The translations under genes and the position numbers were made by a program. Shown here in pieces: positions 15,601 to 23,443 of a stretch of 64,000 nt of DNA (position 1 is the first letter of the stretch; every line of letters begins with the position of its first letter). The stretch is from Opitutaceae bacterium. Lineage in GTDB: Bacteria > Verrucomicrobiota > Verrucomicrobiia > Opitutales > Opitutaceae. Under the pieces are notes generated by a model. That model saw nothing but the letters and a program-made list of their open reading frames with translations. It made no database searches and had not been told where the DNA came from. The stretch spans positions 434,001 to 498,000 of the forward strand of contig JACKPU010000001.1 in assembly GCA_024233285.1 (NCBI GenBank), written 5' to 3'.

Positions 15601-16883
15601 CTATCGGAGTGATTTTTCCGACCGAAGGCTGGGTCGATGCGCAGTTTCGCGGCGACGAACAGGGAAGGCAGGCACGCGATCAACACCCACCAGAAGAAAT
15701 TCACGTAACCGAGGGTTTCCTGAATCCAACCTGCGGCCATGCCGGGCAGCATCATGCCGAGTGCCATGAATCCGGTGCAGAGCGCATAGTGCGCTGTCTT
15801 GTGCTCACCTTCAGCGATCAACATCAGGTAGAGCAAATAAGCGGTGAACCCGAAGCCGTAGCCGAGCTGTTCAACCGCCACCGCCGCCACGACGAATCCG
15901 CTGCTTTCCGGCTGCCACCAAGCGAGCAGCACATAGACCGCATTCGGCAGATGCATCGCCGCCAGCATCGGCCAGAGCAGTTTTTTCAAACCGAATTGTG
16001 ACACGATCCAGCCGCCGGCGAGTCCGCCCAGCGTTAACGCAATCACGCCGATGGTGCCGTAATAGATGCCCACCTGTTCCGTGTTCAGGCCGAGCCCGCC
16101 GGCCTCGCGCGGATCAAGCATGAACGGCGTGGCCAGCTTCACCAGCTGCGCTTCGCCGAGCCGATAGAGTAGCATGAACGCGATCGCGAGGCCGATGCCC
16201 GGCTTGCGGAAAAACGCCGCAAAGGTGCCGAAGTAACCCGCGGCGACATTGCCGGCGGACGGAGCCGCGTGATCGCCGGCTGGACGTGGGAGGACGAAAA
16301 AGTGATAGATCGCGGTCAGCGCGAAGAGCCCGGCCAACGTGCCGAATACGAGTGACCAGGCCAGCGAAGTGTCGCCGGTCGTGGTTTGCCAATGCCCGGC
16401 CAGCCACACGAGTCCGCCTTGGCCCGCGATCATCGCCAACCGGTAAAAGGTGCTGCGCACCCCGACAAACGCAGCCTGTTGATGCGACGGCAGCGCGAGC
16501 AGATAAAATCCGTCGGCCGCGATGTCATGCGTCGCCGAGCTAAACGCCAGTAACCAGAACAGCACGAGCGTCCATTTAAAAAAATCCGGTCCCGGCACGG
16601 TCAGCGCCACCCCGGCCAGCGCCGCGCCCACCACGAATTGCAGGCCCCAGATCCAGAAACGTTTCGTGCGAAACAAATCCACCACCGGCGCCCACAGCGG
16701 CTTGATAACCCACGGCAGGTAAAGCCAGCTCGTGTAGAGCGCGATGTCGGTGTTGGAGACGCCGAGGTTTTTGTAGAGCACGACGGACAGCGTCATCACC
16801 GCGACATACGGAATGCCCTGGCTGAAATAGAGTGAAGGCACCCAGCGCCAGGCGTGGGGAGAGGGAGTCGCGGCGGAATCCAT
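15594..16883 (-). CDS. AmpG-like major facilitator permease
   Basis: A ~429-residue MFS protein with about twelve membrane segments, starting WRWVPSLYFSQGIPYVAVM, the N-terminal pattern of AmpG-type muropeptide permeases. FFKWTLVLFWLLAFSSATHD and IAADGFY in segment 4 are also typical of that branch. AmpG imports anhydromuropeptides for cell-wall recycling, which fits the convergent amidase next door. The ATG at 16883 is preferred to an in-frame TTG 39 bp upstream. Sugar import cannot be excluded, because AmpG-like MFS members in these bacteria are often of untested function. Confidence 0.78.
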   Translation of the reverse strand: MDSAATPSPHAWRWVPSLYFSQGIPYVAVMTLSVVLYKNLGVSNTDIALYTSWLYLPWVIKPLWAPVVDLFRTKRFWIWGLQFVVGAALAGVALTVPGPDFFKWTLVLFWLLAFSSATHDIAADGFYLLALPSHQQAAFVGVRSTFYRLAMIAGQGGLVWLAGHWQTTTGDTSLAWSLVFGTLAGLFALTAIYHFFVLPRPAGDHAAPSAGNVAAGYFGTFAAFFRKPGIGLAIAFMLLYRLGEAQLVKLATPFMLDPREAGGLGLNTEQVGIYYGTIGVIALTLGGLAGGWIVSQFGLKKLLWPMLAAMHLPNAVYVLLAWWQPESSGFVVAAVAVEQLGYGFGFTAYLLYLMLIAEGEHKTAHYALCTGFMALGMMLPGMAAGWIQETLGYVNFFWWVLIACLPSLFVAAKLRIDPAFGRKNHSDRK

Positions 16884-16985
16884 GCGCGCCCGCAACGTGA
16901 GGCCCGGGCCGCCCGCATGCAACGTTCATCCCTATGACACGATTGCCGCCGATTTTTCGGAACGTTTTGCACGCGGCTGCGTCGA

Positions 16986-17090
16986 ACTCCCACGTTCCGC
17001 GCTTATGCCGGGATAGTTCTTTGTTTGTGTTGTTGTGTAAAGAAGCCCGCAGCGTGGGAGTAATCTTGGCTGCGGGCTTCGGTGTTTTTA
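16986..17090 (+). ncRNA. possible structured leader or small RNA ending in a terminator
   Basis: A strong hairpin (12-bp stem GAAGCCCGCAGC / GCTGCGGGCTTC, 17042-17080) followed by GGTGTTTTTA looks like a terminator, but no coding gene ends before it on the plus strand. Nine bases overlapping its loop, CGTGGGAGT (17053-17061), are exactly complementary to ACTCCCACG at 16986-16994. The pairing would compete with the stem or form a pseudoknot, as in attenuators. The DUF6614 gene starts 77 bp later. Transcription has not been shown; this is inference from structure only. Confidence 0.4.
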
Positions 17091-17166
17091 GGACGCTGTC
17101 ACGAGCCAGTCGGCATGGCGTGATCGCAGTTGGCAAACCGGATCACGCCGGTAACTTCGAAGTATC

Positions 17167-17481
17167 GTGATCTCCTACAATGTATTCTTCAGCCCCAAGG
17201 AGGGTGTGTCGGAGGACGAATTGCTCAAGACGGTGCATGCTTTTCTCTCGTGGTTGCAACGCGAGCAGCGCCTGCCGGGTTACCGCGTGTTGCGCGTGAC
17301 CGACGCCGCGAGCTTCCAAGCCTTGCCGCGATTTCAGGCGATCATTGATTTCCCCTCGCGCGCTGAGTTTGACACGGCGATCACCTTCATGGGCATCCCG
17401 GCCAACCTGAACGACAGTCCGCACGGCCGGCTCATGCACAGCGTCAAGGACTTCAAGGTCAGCTTCACCGAGGACGTCTGA
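17167..17481 (+). CDS. DUF6614-like small protein
   Basis: A 104-residue protein with GTG start, beginning MISYNVFFSPKEGVSEDELL and containing YRVLRVTDAASFQALPRFQ and a C-terminal MHSVKDFKVSFTEDV. This resembles the ferredoxin-like small family DUF6614, of unknown function. There is no signal peptide. It is preceded by a putative attenuator-like hairpin and is convergent with the S9 peptidase gene (23 bp apart). Confidence 0.7.
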   Translation: MISYNVFFSPKEGVSEDELLKTVHAFLSWLQREQRLPGYRVLRVTDAASFQALPRFQAIIDFPSRAEFDTAITFMGIPANLNDSPHGRLMHSVKDFKVSFTEDV

Positions 17482-17504
17482 AAGACCTCGCGATCAGAGC
17501 ATGC

Positions 17505-20372
17505 TTAATTCTCGTTGAACCTTAGTTTCTCCGCGTCGCGATCGAGGTAGGGGATGCCGTCGGTCAACCACGCCGGGGCGGGTTTGTCGCGCAGGTAGTG
17601 CTCGAAATACTGCCACATGCGCTTGTTGAAGTCGCGCCGGTTGGCGTAGCGGATGAGGCCGTGCCCCTCCTGGGCGTAATTGAAAAACCAGACGGGCTTG
17701 TTGTGCCGGCGCAGGGCGAGGAAGAGCTCGATCGATTGCTCCCACGGCACGGCGCCGTCGCCCTCATTGTGCATGATCAGCAGCGGGGTGTTGACGTTCT
17801 GCACATGAAACACCGGCGAGTTGGCGAGGTAGAGTTCGGGCTTTTCGGTCAGCCGCGCGCCGATGCGGCTTTGGGTCTGCTCGTATTGGAAGAGCCGCGG
17901 CTGGCCCGAGAACCGGCGGATGCCGCCGTAGGCGCTGGTCATGTTGCCGACAGGCGAACCGGCTTCCGCGGCGCGAAAGCGATCGGTCTGCGTGATGATG
18001 TAGGCGGATTGATAGCCGCCCCACGAAGAACCTTGGATGCCGAGCCGGTCTTCATCGACGAAGCCGCGCGCAATCACGGCATCGAGCGCGGCGTTGACGC
18101 AATCGAGCGCGCTGGGGCCGGGCTGGCCTTCAGTGTAGGCGATATCAGTCAGGTAAATGAGGTAGCCGTTGCTGGTGTAGAATGGGAAATTGATGTTCGA
18201 GCCGAAGCCCGGCGGGAAGAAATTGTGCACGATCTGCGAGAGCCGCTCGTAGGTGTAAACAATGAGCGGGTATTTTTTCGACGGATCGAAGTTGGCCGGC
18301 TTGTAGAGCAAGCCCTGCAACGGCACGCCGGCGGAGTTGGTGTAAGCGATGAGTTCGGCGCTGCCCCAGGCGAAGGGTTCAAGCTGCGCCCCGCCGTCGC
18401 TGACCTTTTGCGGCGGACTGAAGCTTTCGTCTGTGATCCAGAAATCCGGAAACTCGTCAAAGCGCGATGCGGTCAGCAGCAGCCGGTCGGCCTCAAGCGC
18501 ACGGCCGAGGTAACGCCATTGGCGATCGCCCCAGAGCAACTTTTGCGGTTCGCCGGTGGCGTCAAACGAGTGGCGGAACCAGCCACTGGCCCGCGTGAAC
18601 TCGTGTTCGCCGCGGAGAATGAGCGGCAAAGCGGGATCAAGGCCGCGCTCGGTGTCGCCTTCCTCGCGCGGAACGATGTTCTGCGCGCGGAGCATGATAT
18701 CGTGTTTGCGGCCGAAACCATCCGTGAGATTGCGCGCTGGGCGGCCGTCGATGAAAAGCTGCCATGCGTCGTAGCGATCGTAGGCGATGAGCGAAGCGCT
18801 GTCGTTGACCCAACCGGACCAGCCGTAGGCGGAGGCCGGTTCGGGCTCATCGTTGAGTTCGTTGTGAAAGGCAACCGGCAGCCCGGCGGTGAGGTTGCGA
18901 TCGGTGCCGTCGGCGAGATGGACCACATGCCAGTGGTCGTCCGCAAAATAGGCCGCGTGTGCTCCGTCGGGTGAAAGCCGGATCGAGGGCAGGCCCTCGT
19001 CGCCGGATTTGCCGCGCAGCTTCTTTACGATGAGACGGCGATCACCGGTCGCGGTGTCGATGCCGTAAATATCGGCATAGGTGCCGTCATAATCGCGTTC
19101 GCGCCAGTAGGGCGATTCATCGAGCGCCAGCGCGCGCCGCCCGTCGTCGCTGAACTGCACTTCGCGCAACTTCACGTCACCGATCTGGGTGTAGCGCTTG
19201 GCGGCGAGATCGAACACGCCGGCGTAAGTGCGGTTGCGTTCGGCTCCGGCGAGCACGGCTTGACGCGGCTGAATCAGATCGTCGGTCCAACTCCAGAGGT
19301 CCGCGTTGACCTTGTCCTCCGGATCTTGCTTTTCGGCGGTCTTGTCCGGCTTGGCCGCAACCGGCGCGGTGCCGAGGTAGAGTTTCTGATCGTCGAGGGA
19401 AAAGCCCAGTGCGCCGTGTTCGCTGATCGCCATGCCGGCGGGGATGCCCTTGGTGCTGGCCGCGACCGCGAGGGTGGCGGCGTCTTCGCCGCGTCGCCAG
19501 TGCCAGACTTGAAACGCGCCGGGTTTGCCACCGTCGGTGCGGTTGCTCAGGAAGGCGACCCGGGTCTGTTGGTGATCCCATGTGAGTTTCAAGTAGCGAC
19601 CGGGACCGCGCAAAATTGCGACGGGGGAGGCCCAGCCGCCGGGCGAGTAAGCGTAGACGCCGTTCTGCTTTTCGCGCGGGCTGTTGACCGCGAACAGCAG
19701 GGTGCCGCCGTCGCGGGAAAGGGTGAACTCGGTGACGTGCTCAAACGTCCGCTCCCGCTTGGTGCCGAGTTCGCGCAACACAAGCCGCGAGCCGTGCTTC
19801 GGATCAGCCGACCGGCGTGATTCGATCGCTTCGGGGTCGTGCAGGTAGGCCACCCAGTTGCCGGTGGTCGTGCCCTGGACGGATTTGACGCCGGGGATGA
19901 TTTCGCTGCGCCCGGCGGCCAGGTTCATGATCGCGAGCCCGCGCTTTTTCGCGACCTTGCTTTCCTTGCCGGCGAGTCGCGCCTCCTGCATCGCGGCCGC
20001 GGCGGGAAAAGTCGTGCTCAACAAAAACTGGCTGTCGCCTGTGAATATCAGGCCGACGTTTTGCGGGCTCGAAGCGCGCCCGCTGGCGCTGGTGGGCTGG
20101 GGGAACGGCAGCGCGGGGGTTTCGCCGACCGGCACGCGAATCTCGCGGCCGGTGGAAAGGTTGCGCGCCACGACCACGCCATCACCTCGCGCGGGCATGT
20201 CACTGTAGGCCAGCCATTGGCCGTCGCGTGAAACGATCGGCGTGTTGAAACTGCGCCACGAATCGAAGTCGTCCCACGTGAGCGGGCGCTGGGCCGCATT
20301 CAGGGCCAGCGGGAAAACCAAAAGCAGCAGCCACGGCCAAGCCGTGACGCGAAATCGGGTGAAGCGGAACAT
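17505..20372 (-). CDS. secreted S9 family prolyl-oligopeptidase-like peptidase
   Basis: A 955-residue serine peptidase with an N-terminal signal sequence (WPWLLLLVFPLALNAAQ), a long beta-propeller region (about residues 30-660) with repeated blade-like WLAY/WVAYLHD strands, and a C-terminal alpha/beta-hydrolase domain. The catalytic triad is visible as S783 (GSSWGGY), D872 (NEGDGAVP) and H904 (QEGHG). It probably degrades peptides in the periplasm or outside the cell. The length exceeds the usual 650-800 because of a large propeller insertion around residues 330-420 (AAKPDKTAEKQDPEDKVNAD). The gene has no close operon partner. Confidence 0.9.
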   Translation of the reverse strand: MFRFTRFRVTAWPWLLLLVFPLALNAAQRPLTWDDFDSWRSFNTPIVSRDGQWLAYSDMPARGDGVVVARNLSTGREIRVPVGETPALPFPQPTSASGRASSPQNVGLIFTGDSQFLLSTTFPAAAAMQEARLAGKESKVAKKRGLAIMNLAAGRSEIIPGVKSVQGTTTGNWVAYLHDPEAIESRRSADPKHGSRLVLRELGTKRERTFEHVTEFTLSRDGGTLLFAVNSPREKQNGVYAYSPGGWASPVAILRGPGRYLKLTWDHQQTRVAFLSNRTDGGKPGAFQVWHWRRGEDAATLAVAASTKGIPAGMAISEHGALGFSLDDQKLYLGTAPVAAKPDKTAEKQDPEDKVNADLWSWTDDLIQPRQAVLAGAERNRTYAGVFDLAAKRYTQIGDVKLREVQFSDDGRRALALDESPYWRERDYDGTYADIYGIDTATGDRRLIVKKLRGKSGDEGLPSIRLSPDGAHAAYFADDHWHVVHLADGTDRNLTAGLPVAFHNELNDEPEPASAYGWSGWVNDSASLIAYDRYDAWQLFIDGRPARNLTDGFGRKHDIMLRAQNIVPREEGDTERGLDPALPLILRGEHEFTRASGWFRHSFDATGEPQKLLWGDRQWRYLGRALEADRLLLTASRFDEFPDFWITDESFSPPQKVSDGGAQLEPFAWGSAELIAYTNSAGVPLQGLLYKPANFDPSKKYPLIVYTYERLSQIVHNFFPPGFGSNINFPFYTSNGYLIYLTDIAYTEGQPGPSALDCVNAALDAVIARGFVDEDRLGIQGSSWGGYQSAYIITQTDRFRAAEAGSPVGNMTSAYGGIRRFSGQPRLFQYEQTQSRIGARLTEKPELYLANSPVFHVQNVNTPLLIMHNEGDGAVPWEQSIELFLALRRHNKPVWFFNYAQEGHGLIRYANRRDFNKRMWQYFEHYLRDKPAPAWLTDGIPYLDRDAEKLRFNEN

Positions 20373-20398
20373 GGGAAAGCGGTAAGCAGACCGAAGCC

Positions 20399-21043
20399 TT
20401 AGCCGGCGGTCTTCATCTCACGGATGAAGGCGTCGGCTTCGCGAATGGATTTTTCCATGTCGCGAATCAGGTTGGCGATGTCGCCTTGCAGGGCGCGGGA
20501 GGTGTGGTCGAGCGAACGCAGCGCCTGGGCGTTGAGGTTGTGCTTCAGGAACAGGACTTGGTCGCGGAAATTGACGAGAATCGGCTCCATGCGGGCGGCG
20601 GCGGAGCGCATCGCCGTCATGAGCTGGGCGTAGCGCTGCCGGGTGGCACCCAGCTGCTGCTGGCTTTGCGTGCGCAGCGCCGCGTTGTTGTAGAGCGCGA
20701 GTTCGTTGCCCCATTCGTCAAAGAGCGCCTGCGCCACGTCGTCGATCGCGGCGATGCGGTTGTGCACGTCGCTCGCGCGCGACTCGCAGTCCTTGAGCTG
20801 GGAATTGAGTTCGTCGTATTTCGCCTTGAGCTCGCCGCCGTCCACCTTGGTCACGGCAAGAAATGCCTCGAGCGCGCTTGCGAACTGCACCTTGGCTTCC
20901 TCCTGGGCGTCCTGCGCCTTCTCGACGCGGTTGACGAGGATGTCGCGCTTGGCGAAGCCGATTTTTTCCATCGTGCCATAATAGGCCGACGAACAACCGC
21001 CCAACAGGACGCTAAGAACAAGGAGCAAGGAAACAGGTTTCAT
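20399..21043 (-). CDS. DUF2959 lipoprotein
   Basis: A ~214-residue lipoprotein: the ATG at MKPVSLLLVLSVLLGGC gives a lipobox LLGGC, whereas the longer frame adds 17 atypical residues. The mature part is almost entirely helical and predicted coiled-coil (AKRDILVNRVEKAQDAQEEA; DCESRASDVHNRIAAIDDVA; a C-terminal SIREADAFIREMK), the pattern of DUF2959. Function is unknown; envelope location is inferred from the lipobox. It sits 27 bp upstream of the S9 peptidase gene on the same strand. Confidence 0.85.
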   Translation of the reverse strand: MKPVSLLLVLSVLLGGCSSAYYGTMEKIGFAKRDILVNRVEKAQDAQEEAKVQFASALEAFLAVTKVDGGELKAKYDELNSQLKDCESRASDVHNRIAAIDDVAQALFDEWGNELALYNNAALRTQSQQQLGATRQRYAQLMTAMRSAAARMEPILVNFRDQVLFLKHNLNAQALRSLDHTSRALQGDIANLIRDMEKSIREADAFIREMKTAG

Positions 21044-21090
21044 GGGGAGGTTTTGGGAAAACCGTGCCGCGGCTGGGTTCCGGTCGCAAG

Positions 21091-21300
21091 TCACGACTGG
21101 CTGGCAGCGAGCAGGCGGCGGGCGTCATCCTCGTCCTCGTCGGGCACCTGCACGCGCACACCGCCGCCGATCATCACATAAGGTGGAGCGATGTGGGCGG
21201 CGTGCTCATCCGGCACGATGGCCGCGATCCCGCTGCCTTCCAGGAGTGATTTCAGCAGGAGCGCCTCATCGAGGCTGTTGCAGGCGGCGACGGTTTTCAT
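21091..21300 (-). CDS. DUF2007 putative signal-transducing protein
   Basis: A 69-residue protein starting MKTVAACNSLDEALLLKSLL, with a GIAAIVPDEHAAH segment and C-terminal VRVQVPDEDEDDARRLL. This matches DUF2007, a small ferredoxin-like fold sometimes fused to other domains; the biochemical role is unknown. An ATG start is chosen over an in-frame TTG 9 bp upstream. The gene ends 47 bp before the DUF2959 lipoprotein and may share its transcript. Confidence 0.8.
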   Translation of the reverse strand: MKTVAACNSLDEALLLKSLLEGSGIAAIVPDEHAAHIAPPYVMIGGGVRVQVPDEDEDDARRLLAASQS

Positions 21301-21360
21301 CGGCCTCAACCAAACCGGGTTTCTCCCCGAAGGCGAACCCCAAGCGACGAATGACCGGCC

Positions 21361-21903
21361 TCAGCGCACCTTGGCGCAGACGATGCAATCGCGTGGCTCC
21401 GGACTGATATTGGGCGCGACATGCCAGCGGCGCAGAATGCCCTCGCGCGTCATGCCGGCCTTTTCCATCACCCGGGCCGACGCGGGATTATCCACATCGC
21501 AAAACGCCCACGCGCGGTGAATCTCCGGCTGGGCCAGCGCCCAATCGACGAGATAGCGCAACCCCTCGGTCATGTAACCTCGGCCCCAATGGGCGCGACC
21601 GAGCGCGTAGCCATACATCGCTTTGTATCCTTGGATTCCCACGTCGAGTGCACCGATGGGTATGTCGGTGCCATCCTTACAAAGCATGTAGTTGAACTTG
21701 GATCCGTCTTCGCGCGCCCAATCCTCCACCCGCGCTTGCAGAAAGTCTGCCACCGGCTCGACAGACGTGTGCGTGGGGAAGGTCAGATAGCGCGTCGCGT
21801 CAGGGTCACCAGCGTAAGCGTTGAATATGGCCTCGGCGTCCTCGCGGCGTGGCTTGCGCGCAAAGAGTCGCGCGGTGCGAAACGTTTCGGGCGGGCGGGG
21901 CAT
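21361..21903 (-). CDS. GNAT family N-acetyltransferase (RimJ/RimL-like)
   Basis: A 180-residue acetyltransferase beginning TARLFARKPRREDAEAIF. The acetyl-CoA binding signature is in YGYALGRAHWGRGYMTEGL, followed by HRAWAFCDVDNPASARVMEKAGM, the typical end of GNAT_3/RimJ members. Substrate could be a protein N-terminus or a small amine. The ATG at MPRPPETFRTARLF is preferred; the frame continues upstream without family resemblance. Confidence 0.85.
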   Translation of the reverse strand: MPRPPETFRTARLFARKPRREDAEAIFNAYAGDPDATRYLTFPTHTSVEPVADFLQARVEDWAREDGSKFNYMLCKDGTDIPIGALDVGIQGYKAMYGYALGRAHWGRGYMTEGLRYLVDWALAQPEIHRAWAFCDVDNPASARVMEKAGMTREGILRRWHVAPNISPEPRDCIVCAKVR

Positions 21904-22020
21904 AGCGGCATAAACGGCCCCGCCATTGCCCCGGTCAAGGCAGCCTCCGCGAAAAAAGTTTGTCACGGGCCTTGATTTACCCGGTCCGGGGGCCGTATCA
22001 CGAGGTGTTACCACTTATAT

Positions 22021-22165
22021 GATGAAGAACCAACTCCATGTCTGCAAAGCCTCCCGCCCGACCGCGGAACGCTTCGGCATGGCCGTTCGTTCCGACCGTC
22101 GTGCGACGTATTCCGCTGCCATTAATGGCGTTTGGAATCGTGAACATGGAAGTGGTGTCATTTAA
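22021..22165 (+). CDS. possible 47-48 aa small protein upstream of sigma factor gene
   Basis: A short frame starting MMKNQLHVCKASRPTAERFG and ending NREHGSGVI, basic and without a hydrophobic segment. A weak ribosome-binding-like GAGGTG lies 11 bp upstream. It is followed after 27 bp by a strong terminator. ATTTAAGCCGC is repeated directly (22160-22170, 22179-22189) around its stop. I do not recognise it; it could equally be part of a non-coding RNA. Confidence 0.35.
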
Positions 22166-22192
22166 GCCGCGCAGATTGATTTAAGCCGCCGA

Positions 22193-22220
22193 CCCACTTC
22201 CGCCCGGAAGTGGGTTTTTT
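22193..22220 (+). terminator. strong terminator before the sigma factor gene
   Basis: CCCACTTCC, 4-nt loop GCCC, GGAAGTGGG, then six T. No annotated long gene precedes it on this strand, so it ends a short transcript starting between the acetyltransferase gene and this point. Confidence 0.85.
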
Positions 22221-22268
22221 GTTATCCGCAGAGGCCGCTTCCGGGGGACCCCCAACACCCAAGCCCCC

Positions 22269-22979
22269 ATGACCTCAACACCTACAGACACACCTTTGCT
22301 CAACACGCTTTCCGTCGTGGAAGTCGTGCTCCGGCAGCTTGGCCGCCGCCTGCCCGCGCATGTTTCGCGCGAGGATTTGGCGAGCGCGGGCAAGGTCGCC
22401 CTCGTCGAGGCGCTCATGCGTTTCGACGGACCGACCCATGAAGCCCAGCCTTACTGCCACACACGCGTGCGTGGTGCCATGCTCGACGAGCTGCGCCGGC
22501 AGGACCCGCTCTCGCGGCGGACCCGCCGGCGCGTGAAGACCGTCAATCGTGCGACGACCGAACTCACCGGCCAACTCGGCCGCGAGCCCGCTGATTTCGA
22601 AGTCGCCGCCGCCACCGGTCTCACGATCGGCGCCGTGCGCGAGGCCAACCGTTTTGCGACGATCGACGAGATCCCGCTCGACGGCGCGGCCGACGGCATG
22701 CGGCTCGAGTTGCCCGATCCGCTGGCCGCCTGTCCGGCGGAATCAGCCGCGCGCGATGACACCGCATCATCCGTGCAAGCCGCGCTCGCCAGGTTGCCGT
22801 CGAAGCAGGCCTTCGTCGTGCGGCGCTATCATCTCGATGGCGCCACCCTCGACGACATCGCCGCCGATCTCGGCGTCTCGCGCGAGCGGGCCCGCCAGAT
22901 TCGCGTCGCCGGCGAGAAACAGCTTCGCGCCGACTTCGTCGTCCTTGCGCTGTGGCAGTCCCTGCTGGCCCGGCGCTGA
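22269..22979 (+). CDS. sigma-70 family RNA polymerase sigma factor, FliA/WhiG-like
   Basis: A 236-residue alternative sigma factor with regions 2, 3 and 4. Region 2 covers SREDLASAGKVALVEALMRF to HTRVRGAMLDELRRQDP; region 3 is about 80-120 (RRVKTVNRATTELTGQLGRE); region 4 holds an HTH in DIAADLGVSRERARQIRVAGEKQLR. The layout is that of FliA/WhiG, but no flagellar gene or anti-sigma factor is in the window, so its regulon is unknown. A strong terminator and a short possible transcript lie upstream; a tiny basic protein follows. Confidence 0.85.
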   Translation: MTSTPTDTPLLNTLSVVEVVLRQLGRRLPAHVSREDLASAGKVALVEALMRFDGPTHEAQPYCHTRVRGAMLDELRRQDPLSRRTRRRVKTVNRATTELTGQLGREPADFEVAAATGLTIGAVREANRFATIDEIPLDGAADGMRLELPDPLAACPAESAARDDTASSVQAALARLPSKQAFVVRRYHLDGATLDDIAADLGVSRERARQIRVAGEKQLRADFVVLALWQSLLARR

Positions 22980-23042
22980 TCAAACCAAAAACCAACCCGG
23001 CCGGCCCGCCCGATCGCAGGCCGGCCGGAAAATTTACCACCC

Positions 23043-23255
23043 ATGTTTTATCTCATCATGAAGCCTTTTCTTCTCTTCACCAAATTACTCCCGCGTTTCC
23101 GCCGATGGCGGCGCGTGGCGCGCAATCAACCGGAATCGGTCCAAGACGAGACTCAGGTCGCGCCCGTCTGGGTCGGCTCGCAGCTCTCGGGCTACCCGGT
23201 GGTCGTGCGCAAACGTCCGCGCCCCACCGCGCAGTTCTATGACGAGTGGGAGTGA
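23043..23255 (+). CDS. small basic protein downstream of sigma factor
   Basis: A 70-residue protein (or 65 from the second ATG, MKPFLLFTKLLPRFRRWRRV) with a hydrophobic/basic N-terminal helix resembling an amphipathic membrane-binding segment, a neutral centre, and VVRKRPRPTAQFYDEWE at the end. No family recognised. It starts 63 bp after the sigma factor stop and is followed by two hairpins, so it is likely the last gene of that transcript. Coding is supported by position rather than homology. Confidence 0.5.
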   Translation: MFYLIMKPFLLFTKLLPRFRRWRRVARNQPESVQDETQVAPVWVGSQLSGYPVVVRKRPRPTAQFYDEWE

Positions 23256-23334
23256 CCTGACAGGTTCACATCCGACCTCCGGGTGCCAAGGCCGCCGATA
23301 ATATTCCGGCCGGCGACCCGGAGGTTCGGATTTT

Positions 23335-23361
23335 GGCGGGATCGTTGATCCCGCCCTTTTA
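23335..23361 (+). terminator. terminator of the sigma-factor transcript
   Basis: GGCGGGATC, loop GTT, GATCCCGCC, then CTTTTATTT. A second, near-perfect inverted repeat (ACCTCCGGGT / ACCCGGAGGT, about 23275-23326) lies just before it. Confidence 0.75.
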
Positions 23362-23412
23362 TTTGGGTAGGTGCCGATCTCCGAGCGGCCCTTGGTTTTC
23401 GAACCCTGCACG

Positions 23413-23439
23413 AGGGCGGTGGGAGGCAACCGCCCCTGC
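23413..23439. repeat. third, degenerate copy of the REP element
   Basis: AGGGCGGTGGGAGG followed by CAACCGCCCCTGC closely matches the right-hand copy at 14457, keeping a 7-bp stem (GGGCGGT / ACCGCCC). It lies between the sigma-factor transcript and the convergent oxidoreductase gene. Confidence 0.7.
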
Positions 23440-23443
23440 TTTT

